Shown: positions 40,450 to 49,890 of the stretch, in pieces | How positions within the stretch are numbered: the first letter of the stretch is position 1 | How the letters are laid out: every line of letters starts with the position of its first letter | From: Deltaproteobacteria bacterium | GTDB taxonomy: Bacteria > Myxococcota_A > UBA9160 > SZUA-336 | Direction: 5' to 3' | Assembly (NCBI GenBank): GCA_029261895.1 | Contig: JAJDAK010000031.1 | Span: 25,549 to 89,548 of the forward strand | DNA length: 64,000 nucleotides | The notes under the pieces: generated by a model | Seen by the model: the letters and a program-made list of their open reading frames with translations, nothing else | What the model was told of the DNA's origin: nothing | Database searches by the model: none | Position numbers and translations under genes: made by a program

Positions 40450-41634
40450 ATGTTCCTTGATTACACGCCTGAGCAGCAAGCCCTGCGCAAGGAAATCCGT
40501 AATTATTACCAGGGCTTATTCACTCCGGAGCTGCGGCGGGCCTTCGACGTCGAATACGAGCTGATGGGCGGTCCGGTATTTCGGGAGATCGTGGGACGGC
40601 TGGGTCGGGACGGCTGGCTGACGATCGGTTGGCCCAAAGAGCACGGCGGCCAGGGCCGCACATTGGTGGATCAGTACATTTTCTGGGACGAAACCTACCG
40701 CGCCCGAGCTCCCCTACCTGTGATTGTGGTCAACACGATCGGCCCCACATTGATGCAATTTGGCAGCGACGCACAGAAAGCGGAGTTCTTGCCCAAGATT
40801 GCGCGCGGTGAACTCTTCTTCGGAGTCGGTTACACGGAGCCAACATCGGGCACCGACCTCGCATCGCTACAAACTCGCGCCGTACGTGAAGGTGATGAGT
40901 GGGTGATCAACGGTCAGAAGAGCTTCACCACACATGCGCACGATGCCGACTATATCTGGCTTGCGGCGCGAACCGATGCCGATGCACGACCGCATGCGGG
41001 GATTTCGATGATCATCGTGCCGACAGATGCAAAAGGGTTTTCCTGCACGCCGATTCGCACCCTCGGCAGTGAGCGCACGAACGCGACCTACTACGAGAAC
41101 GTTCGCGTTCCCTACACCAATTTGGTGGGCCCAGAAAACGCGGGGTGGAGCTTGATCACATCTCAGTTAAACCACGAGCGCATCACGCTTGCGGCGCCGG
41201 GGAATGTGGATCGCCTCTTCGACGAGCTGCTCGAATGGTGTCGCAATACACGCGCGCCCGGCGGCCCGGCCATGATTGAACAGCAATGGGTGCAGATTCA
41301 CCTGGCGCGCATTTACGCCAAGCTTGAAGCGATCAAAATTTTGAATTGGAACTCGGCGTGGTCCGCGGCACAGGGACATCCGACCATGCAGGAAGCATCG
41401 GCGGTCAAAGTCATGGGATCGGAGTTCTTCATCGAAGCCTATCGCCTGATGCTCGAAGTCATCGGTGCGGCGGGGATCGTTCGCGAAGGTGAAGAGGGCG
41501 CGATCTTCGGCGGCCAATTGGAACTGGCGTATCGCGCCGCAACCACGTTTACCTTCGGCGGCGGCATCAACGAAATTCAACGCGATATCATCGCAGCGGC
41601 GGGCTTGAAACTCCCGCGCGTGAAACGTCGCTAA
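40450..41634 (+). CDS. fadE29: FadE29-like acyl-CoA dehydrogenase (ChsE2-type subunit)
   Basis: 394 residues with GGAGG before the ATG. It is a close match in pattern to mycobacterial FadE29: M-F-L-D-Y-T-P-E-Q-Q start, L-G-R-D-G-W-L-T-I-G-W-P-K-E, G-Y-T-E-P-T-S-G-T-D-L-A-S-L, H-D-A-D-Y-I-W-L-A, and F-G-G-G-I-N-E-I-Q-R-D-I-I-A-A-A-G at the end. Glu243 in L-N-H-E-R sits at the helix-G base position of isovaleryl-type dehydrogenases. In mycobacteria FadE28 and FadE29 form an alpha2beta2 enzyme that dehydrogenates the three-carbon steroid side chain CoA. Its FadE28-like partner is two genes downstream, split by a ChsH2-like gene. Confidence 0.8.
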   Translation: MFLDYTPEQQALRKEIRNYYQGLFTPELRRAFDVEYELMGGPVFREIVGRLGRDGWLTIGWPKEHGGQGRTLVDQYIFWDETYRARAPLPVIVVNTIGPTLMQFGSDAQKAEFLPKIARGELFFGVGYTEPTSGTDLASLQTRAVREGDEWVINGQKSFTTHAHDADYIWLAARTDADARPHAGISMIIVPTDAKGFSCTPIRTLGSERTNATYYENVRVPYTNLVGPENAGWSLITSQLNHERITLAAPGNVDRLFDELLEWCRNTRAPGGPAMIEQQWVQIHLARIYAKLEAIKILNWNSAWSAAQGHPTMQEASAVKVMGSEFFIEAYRLMLEVIGAAGIVREGEEGAIFGGQLELAYRAATTFTFGGGINEIQRDIIAAAGLKLPRVKRR

Positions 41635-41645
41635 CGAGGAAATGC

Positions 41646-42647
41646 ATGAGCCTGAATGACAAACGCGAAGAGCTTGAACGCAAAGCGCACGCATACGTGG
41701 GCAAGGACAGTGGAATTGAAGTCGGACCCGATCCGGTCAACGAGGTCATGATTCGTCAGCTCTGCGAAGTGATTAACGATCAGAACCCAGTGTACGTCGA
41801 TGACGCCGCAGCCAAAGCCAACGGTTTCGACGGCATCATCACGCCACCTGCTGCACTGCAGATGTGGACGATGCCGGGTGCGCGACCCCCCTGGGACCTT
41901 ACGGACGAAGAGAAAGAGATCGTTGGGAACCGGCAGTCCATCAGCAAAGACGTGGAACTGAACGCACTCTTCGCAGAGTATGGCTACACCGGCGTCGTGG
42001 GTACCGATCAAGAAGAGGAATATATTCGACCCGTGCGGCCCGGTGAAAAGATCACCGCACACCTATTCATTGATCATATTTCCGAGCAGAAAGCCACGGC
42101 ACTCGGGCTTGGCTACTTCATTACTGTGCGACGCGTTTACAAGAATCAAGACGGAGAAGAAGTCGCGACGTCGACCTTTCGCGTTCTCCGCTATCAAGCC
42201 CCCGCACAACCCGCCGCCCAAGCCGCGGATGCACCCCAAGCCAGCGCCAAACCCAAACGACTTAAGCCGCCGATGGGGCATGACAATAGTTGGTGGTGGG
42301 ACGCGGTGGAGAACGATCAGTTCTTGATTCAAAGCTGTAAGAGCTGCAATACGTTGCGACACCCACCACGCCCCATGTGCGGAAAATGCCAGTCACTGGA
42401 TTGGGAAGGCGTCGAGGCCAGCGGCAATGGCACCATCTATAGCTATACCGTAATGCATCACCCCAAGTTTCCGGGCTTTGATTACCCCTTTGTCACGGCC
42501 GTGATCGAACTCGAAGAAGGAACACGCATCGTTTCCAATGTGGTGGATTGCGATCCGCTCGCCGTGCATGTCGGGATGCCCGTTGAACTCACGATTCAAA
42601 AGCCAGACGGTGAATTGAAGCTGCCATTGTTTCGGCCGGTCGCGTAG
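41646..42647 (+). CDS. chsH2: ChsH2-like MaoC-DUF35 fusion (steroid enoyl-CoA hydratase subunit / aldolase partner)
   Basis: 333 residues in two parts. Residues 1-185 are a MaoC-type hotdog domain. An Ala/Pro-rich linker (185-215) follows. The C-terminal DUF35 OB-fold has a zinc ribbon with C231-x-x-C234 and C245-x-x-C248. This is the architecture of ChsH2 (Rv3542c type), which pairs with ChsH1 for hydration of the steroid side-chain enoyl-CoA and uses its DUF35 domain to hold the aldolase Ltp2. Both partner genes lie downstream in the same operon, which strongly supports the call. Confidence 0.8.
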   Translation: MSLNDKREELERKAHAYVGKDSGIEVGPDPVNEVMIRQLCEVINDQNPVYVDDAAAKANGFDGIITPPAALQMWTMPGARPPWDLTDEEKEIVGNRQSISKDVELNALFAEYGYTGVVGTDQEEEYIRPVRPGEKITAHLFIDHISEQKATALGLGYFITVRRVYKNQDGEEVATSTFRVLRYQAPAQPAAQAADAPQASAKPKRLKPPMGHDNSWWWDAVENDQFLIQSCKSCNTLRHPPRPMCGKCQSLDWEGVEASGNGTIYSYTVMHHPKFPGFDYPFVTAVIELEEGTRIVSNVVDCDPLAVHVGMPVELTIQKPDGELKLPLFRPVA

Positions 42648-42655
42648 GAACTGCG

Positions 42656-43792
42656 ATGGATTTTTCTTTCAGCGAAGAACAGATAGAACTTCGGGAACTC
42701 GCGCGCGAAATACTCGCGCGTGAAGTGACGCCCGAACGTTTGAAAGCGGTCGAGGGCACCTACGACAGCTTCGATCGCGAGCTCTGGTTAACGCTAGCAG
42801 ACGCAAACCTACTGTCGCTTGCGGTGCCAGAAATCAACGGCGGCATGGGATACGGCATCCTCGAAATCTGCATCCTGCTGGAAGAAATCGGTCGTGCGGT
42901 CGCGCTAGTGCCCGTGCTCCCGACACTACTCTTGGCCGGCCTTCCGATCGATCGCTTTGGCAATGATGAACAGAAAACCGAATGGCTGACCAAGATCGCC
43001 ATGGGAACCGCGATGCTCACCGCGGCACTCGTGGATGCAGATTCAGCGGATCCGTGGGCACCGGCCACGGTCGCGAAACCCGATGGTGCGGATTGGATCA
43101 TAAGCGGTACAAAGCTCCACGTTCCGGCCGCACATCTGGCCGACCTCCTGTTGGTTCCCGCACGCACTCCATCGGGCGTTGGTGTCTTCCTGGTAAAACC
43201 TTCCCTGGACGGGATCAAGCTCAAAACTCGCCGCATCTCAACCGGAGAGCTCTGGTCCGAAGTATTACTCGACAATGTCTACGTGAGCCATCTCAGCTTA
43301 CTCGGCGGTGACGAAGTCGATGGCGCCGAAGTCACGCGCTGGATGTATGAAACCGCGTTGGTGGGTTACGCTGCTACGCAGATCGGTGTCTCCGAGCGCG
43401 CGATTGAAATCACCGCGGCGTACGTGACCGAACGACATCAATTCGGCGTGCCGATCGGTTCGTTCCAAGCCGTGCAGCATCGCGCCGCCGACGGTTTCAT
43501 CGACCTTCAAGCGTTGCGCTGGACCACCTGGCGTGCCGCTTGGAAACTCAGCCGTGGCCTTTCCGCCGAACGCGAAACCGCGGTCGCGAAATTCTGGGCT
43601 GCCGATAGCGGACAACGCATCGCCAGCAGCTCGATCCACATGCACGGCGGCATGGGGGTCGATCTCGACTATCCCATTCATCGTTACTTTCGCTGGTCCA
43701 AGGCATTGGAAGTCAGCCTCGGCGGGGCCACACCACAGTTGCTTCGACTCGGTGCAAATCTGGCCGAAGGCCACGTACAGGAGCTCTCATGA
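42656..43792 (+). CDS. fadE28: FadE28-like acyl-CoA dehydrogenase (ChsE1-type subunit)
   Basis: 378 residues. It starts M-D-F-S-F-S-E-E-Q, lacks a helix-G Glu at the usual base position, and ends H-G-G-M-G-V-D-L-D-Y-P-I-H-R-Y-F, the signature of the non-catalytic-base partner in heteromeric steroid acyl-CoA dehydrogenases. Expected to form an alpha2beta2 complex with the FadE29-like protein and bind half the FAD site. It overlaps the ChsH1-like gene as ATGA and sits nine bases after ChsH2-like. Confidence 0.75.
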   Translation: MDFSFSEEQIELRELAREILAREVTPERLKAVEGTYDSFDRELWLTLADANLLSLAVPEINGGMGYGILEICILLEEIGRAVALVPVLPTLLLAGLPIDRFGNDEQKTEWLTKIAMGTAMLTAALVDADSADPWAPATVAKPDGADWIISGTKLHVPAAHLADLLLVPARTPSGVGVFLVKPSLDGIKLKTRRISTGELWSEVLLDNVYVSHLSLLGGDEVDGAEVTRWMYETALVGYAATQIGVSERAIEITAAYVTERHQFGVPIGSFQAVQHRAADGFIDLQALRWTTWRAAWKLSRGLSAERETAVAKFWAADSGQRIASSSIHMHGGMGVDLDYPIHRYFRWSKALEVSLGGATPQLLRLGANLAEGHVQELS

Positions 43793-44214
43793 ATTCCGAA
43801 ACGCTATCGCTCGGGGGCATCAACGTAGGGGATGCGCTCCCAGAGCTTAAGGTCCAAGTGACTCCGAAGCTGGTGATCGCCGGTGCGTTGGCCACGCGTG
43901 ACTTCACGCGCGTGCATCACGACCGCGAGCACGCTCAATCACAGGGGTTGAGCAACATCATCATGAATACGCATACCACCAAAGGTTTCGTCGGGCGCTT
44001 CATTACAGATTGGGCGGGACCCGGCGCCTTCCTGAAGAAGATCTCGGTCAAACTCGGCGTGCCAAATTTCGCGGGCGACACGTTGACGCTTAAGGGTCAG
44101 GTGATTGAAAAGAACGCTGCCGATCAGACGGTGACGGTACAATACGCAGGATCGAATTCATGGGGCGATCATGCGACCGGGAAAGTGACCTTCATGCTGC
44201 CAGGGGATAACTAG
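43789..44214 (+). CDS. chsH1: ChsH1-like MaoC-type hydratase subunit
   Basis: 141 residues, one hotdog domain. The hydratase-2 motif appears as A-T-R-D-F-T-R-V-H-H-D-R-E-H-A near residues 36-50, giving the catalytic Asp and His. T-H-T-T-K-G-F-V-G-R-F-I-T-D-W-A-G-P follows, closely resembling mycobacterial ChsH1. With ChsH2-like it should hydrate the 17-en-20-enoyl-type steroid CoA made by FadE28/29. The stop is directly followed by the ATG of the Ltp2-like gene. Confidence 0.8.
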   Translation: MNSETLSLGGINVGDALPELKVQVTPKLVIAGALATRDFTRVHHDREHAQSQGLSNIIMNTHTTKGFVGRFITDWAGPGAFLKKISVKLGVPNFAGDTLTLKGQVIEKNAADQTVTVQYAGSNSWGDHATGKVTFMLPGDN

Positions 44215-45384
44215 ATGACGATCAGCTTGAAAGACCGGGCCGCGATCGCGGGAATCGGCCAGACGGAATACTCAAAGAACTCGGGCCGCTCGGAATTGCA
44301 GCTCGCGGCCGAATGCGTCAAGGCGGCAATCGCCGATGCGGGGCTACGGCCTTCGGACATCGACGGCATGACGACGTTCACCCTCGATACCAACGATGAG
44401 ATCGAGGTGGCACGCGCGGTGGGAATTGGCGATCTCAGCTTCTTCAGTCGCGTTAACTTCGGTGGTGGCGCGGCAATCGGCGTGATGCTGCAAGCCGCAA
44501 TGGCTGTGGCGACCGGCGTGGCGAAGAACGTTGTGGTCTATCGCGCGTTCAACGAGCGTTCAGGACACCGCTACAGCAAAGGCATCGCGGAAGGCATCGT
44601 CACCGCAGACCTCATCCACTGGAGTTGGTACCTACCTTTCGGCCTGCTTACGCCGGCCAGCTGGGTCGCCATGTTCACGCAACGCTACATGCACGAATAC
44701 GGTTGCAAGCCCAGCGATCTTGCCCAAGTCGCGATCTCTACACGCAAACACGCGGTCAACAATCCAAACGCATTCTTCTACGGCAAGGAACTCACGATGG
44801 ATGACTACATGTCGTCACGTTTGATCGCAGACCCGCTTCGGCTCTTCGACTGCTGCCAGGAAAGTGACGGCGGCGCGGCCTGCGTGGTGACCTCAGTGGA
44901 ACACGCCAAAGATCTACCGCATCCGCCGGCGGTCATTCGTGGTGTGGCACAGGCCGCAGCAGCCGACCAAGAAAACATGACGAGCTTTTACCGTCCGAGT
45001 ATTTCGCATCTACCCGAAATGGATCTCGTGGCTCAACAGGTGTATCAGATGTCTGGCCTCGGACCCGACGACGTCGATGCTGCGATCATCTACGACGCCT
45101 TTACACCGATTGTGCTCTGGCAGCTCGAGTCGTTCGGCTTCTGCGGACGCGGCGAAGGCAAAGACTTCGTTAAAGATGGGAACCTCGAAGTCGGCGGCCG
45201 CCTGCCCTGCAATACCAACGGCGGCCAACTCAGCGAGGCATACATTCACGGTATGAACGGCGTCAACGAAGGCGTGCGACTCATACGGGGAAAATCACTG
45301 AATCAGCCGGCAAAGAACGATCACGTTCTGGTCACCGGAGGCGTGGGCGTGCCGACAAGCGGCATGATCCTCGGAAAGCTTTAG
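44215..45384 (+). CDS. ltp2: Ltp2-like retro-aldolase (SCP2-type thiolase fold)
   Basis: 389 residues, same length as Ltp2. The thiolase fold lacks the thiolase nucleophile motif. N-terminal G-R-S-E-L-Q-L-A-A-E, D-G-M-T-T-F-T-L-D-T-N and Y-R-A-F-N-E-R-S-G match the Ltp2 family. Tyr293 (I-Y-D-A-F-T-P) and Tyr343 (S-E-A-Y-I-H-G) sit where the paired active-site tyrosines of Ltp2 are described. The enzyme cleaves the 17-hydroxy steroid CoA to androstenedione-type ketone and propionyl-CoA, ending side-chain removal. It needs the DUF35 domain encoded two genes upstream of ChsH1-like. Confidence 0.82.
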   Translation: MTISLKDRAAIAGIGQTEYSKNSGRSELQLAAECVKAAIADAGLRPSDIDGMTTFTLDTNDEIEVARAVGIGDLSFFSRVNFGGGAAIGVMLQAAMAVATGVAKNVVVYRAFNERSGHRYSKGIAEGIVTADLIHWSWYLPFGLLTPASWVAMFTQRYMHEYGCKPSDLAQVAISTRKHAVNNPNAFFYGKELTMDDYMSSRLIADPLRLFDCCQESDGGAACVVTSVEHAKDLPHPPAVIRGVAQAAAADQENMTSFYRPSISHLPEMDLVAQQVYQMSGLGPDDVDAAIIYDAFTPIVLWQLESFGFCGRGEGKDFVKDGNLEVGGRLPCNTNGGQLSEAYIHGMNGVNEGVRLIRGKSLNQPAKNDHVLVTGGVGVPTSGMILGKL

Positions 45385-45395
45385 GAGAAACTGAA

Positions 45396-46571
45396 ATGAG
45401 AGAAGCGGTCATCGTTGAAGCGCTGCGAACCCCCATTGCACGCGGCAAACCCATCAAAGGCGGACTTTCGGGCATACATCCCGCGCATCTACTTGGCACC
45501 ATCCAAGGCGCGGTGGTTGAACGCTCGGGTATTGATCCCGCAGATGTCGAACAGATCATCGGCGGTTGCGTCACCCAGGCCGGGGAGCAATCGAATAACG
45601 TGACTCGTCACGCGTGGTTGTCCCGTGGCAAGAACTACGAAGTCGCAGGTACGACGGTTGACGCGCAATGTGGTTCGGGCCAGCAGGCCAATCACATGAT
45701 CGCGAGCTTCGTGAAGTCGGGTTCGATCGATGCTGGTATCGCGTGCGGTGTCGAAGTCATGAGTCATGTCGGACTTGGCTCGAACGTGATGAACGGCCCC
45801 GGTTATTTCCAGCCCGCCGACTGGCCGTGGGATTCATCGCCCGACCAGTTTCAAGCCGTGGAACGCATCGCCAAGAAGCGCAGCATCACGCGCGAAGAAT
45901 GCGATGCATTAGCACTTCGCTCCCAACAGAATGCGGCAGCCGCGCGTGAGGAAGGTCGCTTCAAGCGGGAAATTCTGGCCATCAACGCACCGGTTCTTGG
46001 CGCCGACGGTCAGCCCACGGGTGAATCACGCTTGATCGATAGCGACGAAGGGATTCGCGCGAGCACATTAGAAGGGCTGGCGGGACTCAAAGCCGTCATC
46101 CCTGAAGGCATGCACACCCCAGGAAATTCCTCGCAGATTTCCGATGGCGCCGCCGCGGTACTTTGGATGACCGCCGACAAGGCGAAGGAACTCGGCTTGA
46201 AACCACGCGCACGCATCATCTCCGATGTCGTTGTGGGAACCGATCCCTACTTCTTGCTCGACGGCCCAGTGGATGCGACGAACAAAATCCTTAAGAAGTC
46301 GGGCATGACGCTGAGTGATATCGACCTCTACGAAGTCAACGAAGCCTTCGCGGCGGTCGTACTCAGCTGGATCAAGACATTCGATGTCGACGTCAGCAAG
46401 GTCAACGTCAACGGCGGCGCGATTGCGCTGGGTCATCCTGTGGGTGCAACCGGTTCACGACTCTTTGTGACCGCACTCCATGAACTCGAACGACGCGACC
46501 TAAATACGGCGTTCATCACCATGTGTTGTGGTTCCGCGCTCGGCACCGGCACGATTATCGAGAGGCTCTAA
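45396..46571 (+). CDS. fadA5: FadA5-like steroid side-chain thiolase
   Basis: 391 residues with AGGAG before the ATG. Catalytic Cys92 in D-A-Q-C-G-S-G-Q-Q-A-N-H, His in G-G-A-I-A-L-G-H-P-V-G, and a second Cys in M-C-C-G-S-A-L-G-T-G. The stretch E-Q-I-I-G-G-C-V-T-Q-A-G-E-Q-S-N-N-V-T-R closely follows FadA5 of mycobacteria. It splits the 22-oxo (or 24-oxo) steroid CoA, releasing propionyl- or acetyl-CoA. Its stop overlaps the SDR start as TAATG. Confidence 0.8.
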   Translation: MREAVIVEALRTPIARGKPIKGGLSGIHPAHLLGTIQGAVVERSGIDPADVEQIIGGCVTQAGEQSNNVTRHAWLSRGKNYEVAGTTVDAQCGSGQQANHMIASFVKSGSIDAGIACGVEVMSHVGLGSNVMNGPGYFQPADWPWDSSPDQFQAVERIAKKRSITREECDALALRSQQNAAAAREEGRFKREILAINAPVLGADGQPTGESRLIDSDEGIRASTLEGLAGLKAVIPEGMHTPGNSSQISDGAAAVLWMTADKAKELGLKPRARIISDVVVGTDPYFLLDGPVDATNKILKKSGMTLSDIDLYEVNEAFAAVVLSWIKTFDVDVSKVNVNGGAIALGHPVGATGSRLFVTALHELERRDLNTAFITMCCGSALGTGTIIERL

Positions 46572-47482
46572 TGCTCGAAGGGAAAGTTGCAATTGTTACT
46601 GGCGCGGGCCAGGGACTGGGTCGTGCAGAAGCGCTCGAGCTCGCACGCGCGGGTGCGGCAGTCGTGGTCAATGATTTAGGAACCACACTCGACGGACGCG
46701 GCACGGATTCGTCGCCCGCGGAAGAAGTGGTCGCCGAGATCAAAGCCATGGGCGGTCAAGCGGTCTCTCACTACGGAGACATCACGAACTGGGATCAGTC
46801 CAAAGAATTGATTCAGCGCGCGATTGACGAGTTCGGTGACCTACACATCCTAATCAATAGCGTGGGCACCTTGCGCGACGGCATGATCTTCAACATGAGT
46901 GAAGAAGACTTCGACTTCGTGATGCGTGTCCATGTAAAAGGTCACTTCTGTCCGATCCGCCACGCCACCGAATACTGGCGCGCGCAATCAAAAGCCCGCG
47001 GCGGACCCACTTACGGTCGCATTATCAGCACGGCATCGGAGGCGTTCCTGATCGCATCACCTGGCCAACCCAACTACGCCGCTGCGAAAGCTGCGATTAC
47101 CGCACTCACGTTTTCCACCGCGCAAGCGTGTGCCAAATACGGCGTGACGGCAAACGTAATCTGCCCCCGTGCACGCACGCGCATGACCGATCACGGTCCC
47201 GCGGGTGCATTCTTCGCCAAGCCCGAAGACGGCTTCGATACCTTCGCACCCGAAAACGTTTCACCTTTGGTTGCATACCTCGCATCGCCGCAGGCGGAAC
47301 GCGTGTCGGGATACCTGTTCTTGGTCTTCGGTGGGCACGTGCGAATCATCGGTAAACCCACGACCGAAAGCGTTTTCGAGAACGACGGCACCTGGACGCT
47401 GGAAACGCTTCACCAGGAACTCGGACCTCACTTCGAGAAGCTCGAGCCCATCATTGATGGCTTCGTGATGCCGTATTCTTAA
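46571..47482 (+). CDS. Hsd4A-like short-chain dehydrogenase
   Basis: 303 residues from the ATG at 46571. Cofactor motif G-A-G-Q-G-L-G at 11-17, N-D-L-G-T after strand 2, catalytic Ser156, Tyr169 and Lys173. The length and the terminal E-P-I-I-D-G-F-V resemble the 17-beta-HSD4 (peroxisomal multifunctional) group, which includes mycobacterial Hsd4A. Expected step: oxidation of the 3-hydroxy steroid side-chain acyl-CoA to the ketoacyl-CoA just before the thiolase, encoded immediately upstream. The stop overlaps the next start as TAATG. Confidence 0.75.
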   Translation: MLEGKVAIVTGAGQGLGRAEALELARAGAAVVVNDLGTTLDGRGTDSSPAEEVVAEIKAMGGQAVSHYGDITNWDQSKELIQRAIDEFGDLHILINSVGTLRDGMIFNMSEEDFDFVMRVHVKGHFCPIRHATEYWRAQSKARGGPTYGRIISTASEAFLIASPGQPNYAAAKAAITALTFSTAQACAKYGVTANVICPRARTRMTDHGPAGAFFAKPEDGFDTFAPENVSPLVAYLASPQAERVSGYLFLVFGGHVRIIGKPTTESVFENDGTWTLETLHQELGPHFEKLEPIIDGFVMPYS

Positions 47483-48099
47483 TGGGAGAACGCCAACGCA
47501 CCGCCGCGCTGCTGCGCGAGATTAATCGCATGGCCGTTTCCTCCGCCGCCGATGATATTGAATTCAAAATCGTAGCCGACAACCTCGAGCGACTCCGCGA
47601 CGAACTCACATCCCACGACGAGCGCGGAAAGGAAAGTCGCGTTTTCATCGATGAAAACGGCGAGCGCCAGTTCCAGTTGCACCAGTCGATGATCGACTTC
47701 AACCCGACGCATGGCGCATGTCATCCGTTCAGCGTGCCCTTGGAATGCTCGCACGGCGAAGGACGCGCCTGGGCAAAAGCGAACTACGACCGACGCTTCG
47801 AAGGACACGGTGGCTTCGTCCACGGCGGGTTCGTATCCTTTGCGTTCGATGAAATCGCGGCCCATACCATGATTGGCGTGGGAGGCACGGTCGTCACAGG
47901 TACGCTCAAGGTCTACTACCGCGCGCCCGTGCCCTTGAACCGAGATCTGGTCTACGAAGCCTGGGTCGAACGGGAGACCGGCAGCAAAGTCCTCGGCAAA
48001 GCCACTCTTAAAGATGGGGAAACACTGCTCTGCGAAGCGGACGTGGTCTACGTCAAGTTAGACCCGAAGCGCTTTGAGGAAAAGTTCCAGGGAAGCTGA
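47482..48099 (+). CDS. PaaI-type hotdog thioesterase
   Basis: 205 residues; residues ~75-200 form a hotdog domain with F-V-H-G-G-F-V-S-F-A-F-D-E, the catalytic helix signature with its Asp. The first 75 residues look like a helical extension. In this operon it may release stalled CoA intermediates or free CoA from steroid thioesters. It overlaps the SDR gene by one base and ends 12 bases before the ligase gene. Confidence 0.7.
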   Translation: MGERQRTAALLREINRMAVSSAADDIEFKIVADNLERLRDELTSHDERGKESRVFIDENGERQFQLHQSMIDFNPTHGACHPFSVPLECSHGEGRAWAKANYDRRFEGHGGFVHGGFVSFAFDEIAAHTMIGVGGTVVTGTLKVYYRAPVPLNRDLVYEAWVERETGSKVLGKATLKDGETLLCEADVVYVKLDPKRFEEKFQGS

Positions 48100-48111
48100 T
48101 AGGCTCGCACT

Positions 48112-49890
48112 ATGTCGGTGGATAGAGAAGTCACCCAGGCGCAGATGTCGAAGTTGGCCGCTGCCACGCTTCAGCACACGCCGAGCCAGAAGTACACCGT
48201 CGGCGATCGCTTTGAGCAGCACGCCGGCAACTATCCCGATCGCGAGTTCCTCTACTATCGCGATCGTGTACTGAGCTACGGCACGCTCAACGCCGAGGCA
48301 AATCGAGTTGCACATGCGGCCATCGAAGCCGGCCTGCAAACCGGAGACGTGGTCGCGCTGTTGATGGAGAATCGACCAGAGTTCATCACCACCTGGGTCG
48401 GGCTCGCGAAACTTGGCATCACGACGGCGCTCCTGAATACCCAGGTACGCGGCGATGCACTTCGACACGAACTTGAAGTCGCGAATACACGCCACATCAT
48501 TGTGGGGAGTGAGTGCTTGGAGAACCTGGCTACGGTTCCCGAATTCAGCTCGCGCTGGCACGTGTACGCGATGCAAGACCGCGACTCCCCTGCCACTACG
48601 CTGCCCGAGAACGTACGCGACTTCGAAACAGTCTTGGTGCGCATGCCCGAAACCAATCCCGATCCCTGCTTTCGCGACACGCTGGTTGCCGGGGATGATC
48701 TTTTCCACATGTTCACTTCGGGTACCACGGGCCTTCCCAAAGCCGCGCGCCTGAGTCACATGCGCTACCTCGGCGTGGGTGACGGCATGGGTGCAATTCT
48801 TGGCTATACCTCGGACGACGTCATCGCCTGTGTGCTCCCACTCTTTCATGGTGCGGGTGGCATGGTGGTGATCTCCTGTGCGTTGAGCCACGGCTCGAAG
48901 ATCTACCTGCGTCGAAAGTTCAGTGCCTCGCAGTTTTGGGACGACGCACGACGCTACGGTATTACGAGTTTTCAATACATCGGCGAAATCTGTCGCTATC
49001 TACTGAACCAACCCGCGCGCGAAAATGATCGCGATCACTCGGTGCGCTTGATGACGGGCGCGGGCCTGGGCGCAGATATCTGGAGTCCATTTCAGGAACG
49101 CTTCGGGATCGACCGGATCTACGAGGGCTGGAGTTCCACCGAGGCCAATACCAATCTGCTTAACATCGACGGTGTACCGGGATCCTGCGGTCGCATCCCC
49201 TTCAAAGAAATGCACAACGGTCGCCTCATTCGCTACGACGTGGAAACCGACACCCACCCACGCAACGCGGATGGCTTCTGCATCGAATGCGAGGCGGACG
49301 AAGTCGGCGAGTTCGTGGGGATCATTCCCAACCTGCCCGATTCGGGCGCGGGTCGTTTCGAGGGCTACACCTCCAAAGAAGCAACCGAGCGCAAGATCAT
49401 GCGCGGCGTCTTCCAGCCCGGCGACGCGTGGTATCGCTCCGGCGATCTATTGATACACGATGCAGATGACTACTACTTCTTTGTAGATCGAATTGGCGAT
49501 ACGTTTCGCTGGAAGAGTGAAAACGTTTCGACGCAAGAAGCCGCGGAAGCCCTGGGTGGTTTCCCTGGCCTCGAGATCGCCAATGTGTATGGCGTGAAGG
49601 TTCCCAATACAGAAGGTCGTGCCGGCATGGCTGCGCTGGTAATGCGCGACCCGTCCCGCTTCGATGGAGCTGCGTTTTTCGCGTTTGTTTCGGAGCGCTT
49701 GCCCCACTACGCCCAACCCGTTTTCCTGCGACTGGTCGCAGCTCCAGATATGACATCAACGTTCAAGCTGCGAAAGGTCGACTTGCAGCGAGAAGGCTAT
49801 GATCTCAACCTCGTGAAAGACCCCATCTTCATGAGACAAGAGGACGAGAAAGCGTACGTGGCTTTGACCCCTGAGGCGGTGCCCAAGTGA
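48112..49890 (+). CDS. FATP/ACSVL-type very-long-chain acyl-CoA synthetase
   Basis: 592 residues of the ANL superfamily. The AMP motif is M-F-T-S-G-T-T-G-L-P-K-A-A. The FATP signature Y-I-G-E-I-C-R-Y-L-L-N-Q-P is intact, followed by Y-R-S-G-D-L and the late R-I-G-D-T-F-R-W-K-S-E-N-V-S-T motif. Proteins of this kind (FadD6 in mycobacteria, bile-acid CoA ligases in animals) activate very long chain or bile acids at the membrane. A steroid-acid substrate is the best guess from context. It overlaps the methyltransferase as GTGA. Confidence 0.8.
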   Translation: MSVDREVTQAQMSKLAAATLQHTPSQKYTVGDRFEQHAGNYPDREFLYYRDRVLSYGTLNAEANRVAHAAIEAGLQTGDVVALLMENRPEFITTWVGLAKLGITTALLNTQVRGDALRHELEVANTRHIIVGSECLENLATVPEFSSRWHVYAMQDRDSPATTLPENVRDFETVLVRMPETNPDPCFRDTLVAGDDLFHMFTSGTTGLPKAARLSHMRYLGVGDGMGAILGYTSDDVIACVLPLFHGAGGMVVISCALSHGSKIYLRRKFSASQFWDDARRYGITSFQYIGEICRYLLNQPARENDRDHSVRLMTGAGLGADIWSPFQERFGIDRIYEGWSSTEANTNLLNIDGVPGSCGRIPFKEMHNGRLIRYDVETDTHPRNADGFCIECEADEVGEFVGIIPNLPDSGAGRFEGYTSKEATERKIMRGVFQPGDAWYRSGDLLIHDADDYYFFVDRIGDTFRWKSENVSTQEAAEALGGFPGLEIANVYGVKVPNTEGRAGMAALVMRDPSRFDGAAFFAFVSERLPHYAQPVFLRLVAAPDMTSTFKLRKVDLQREGYDLNLVKDPIFMRQEDEKAYVALTPEAVPK

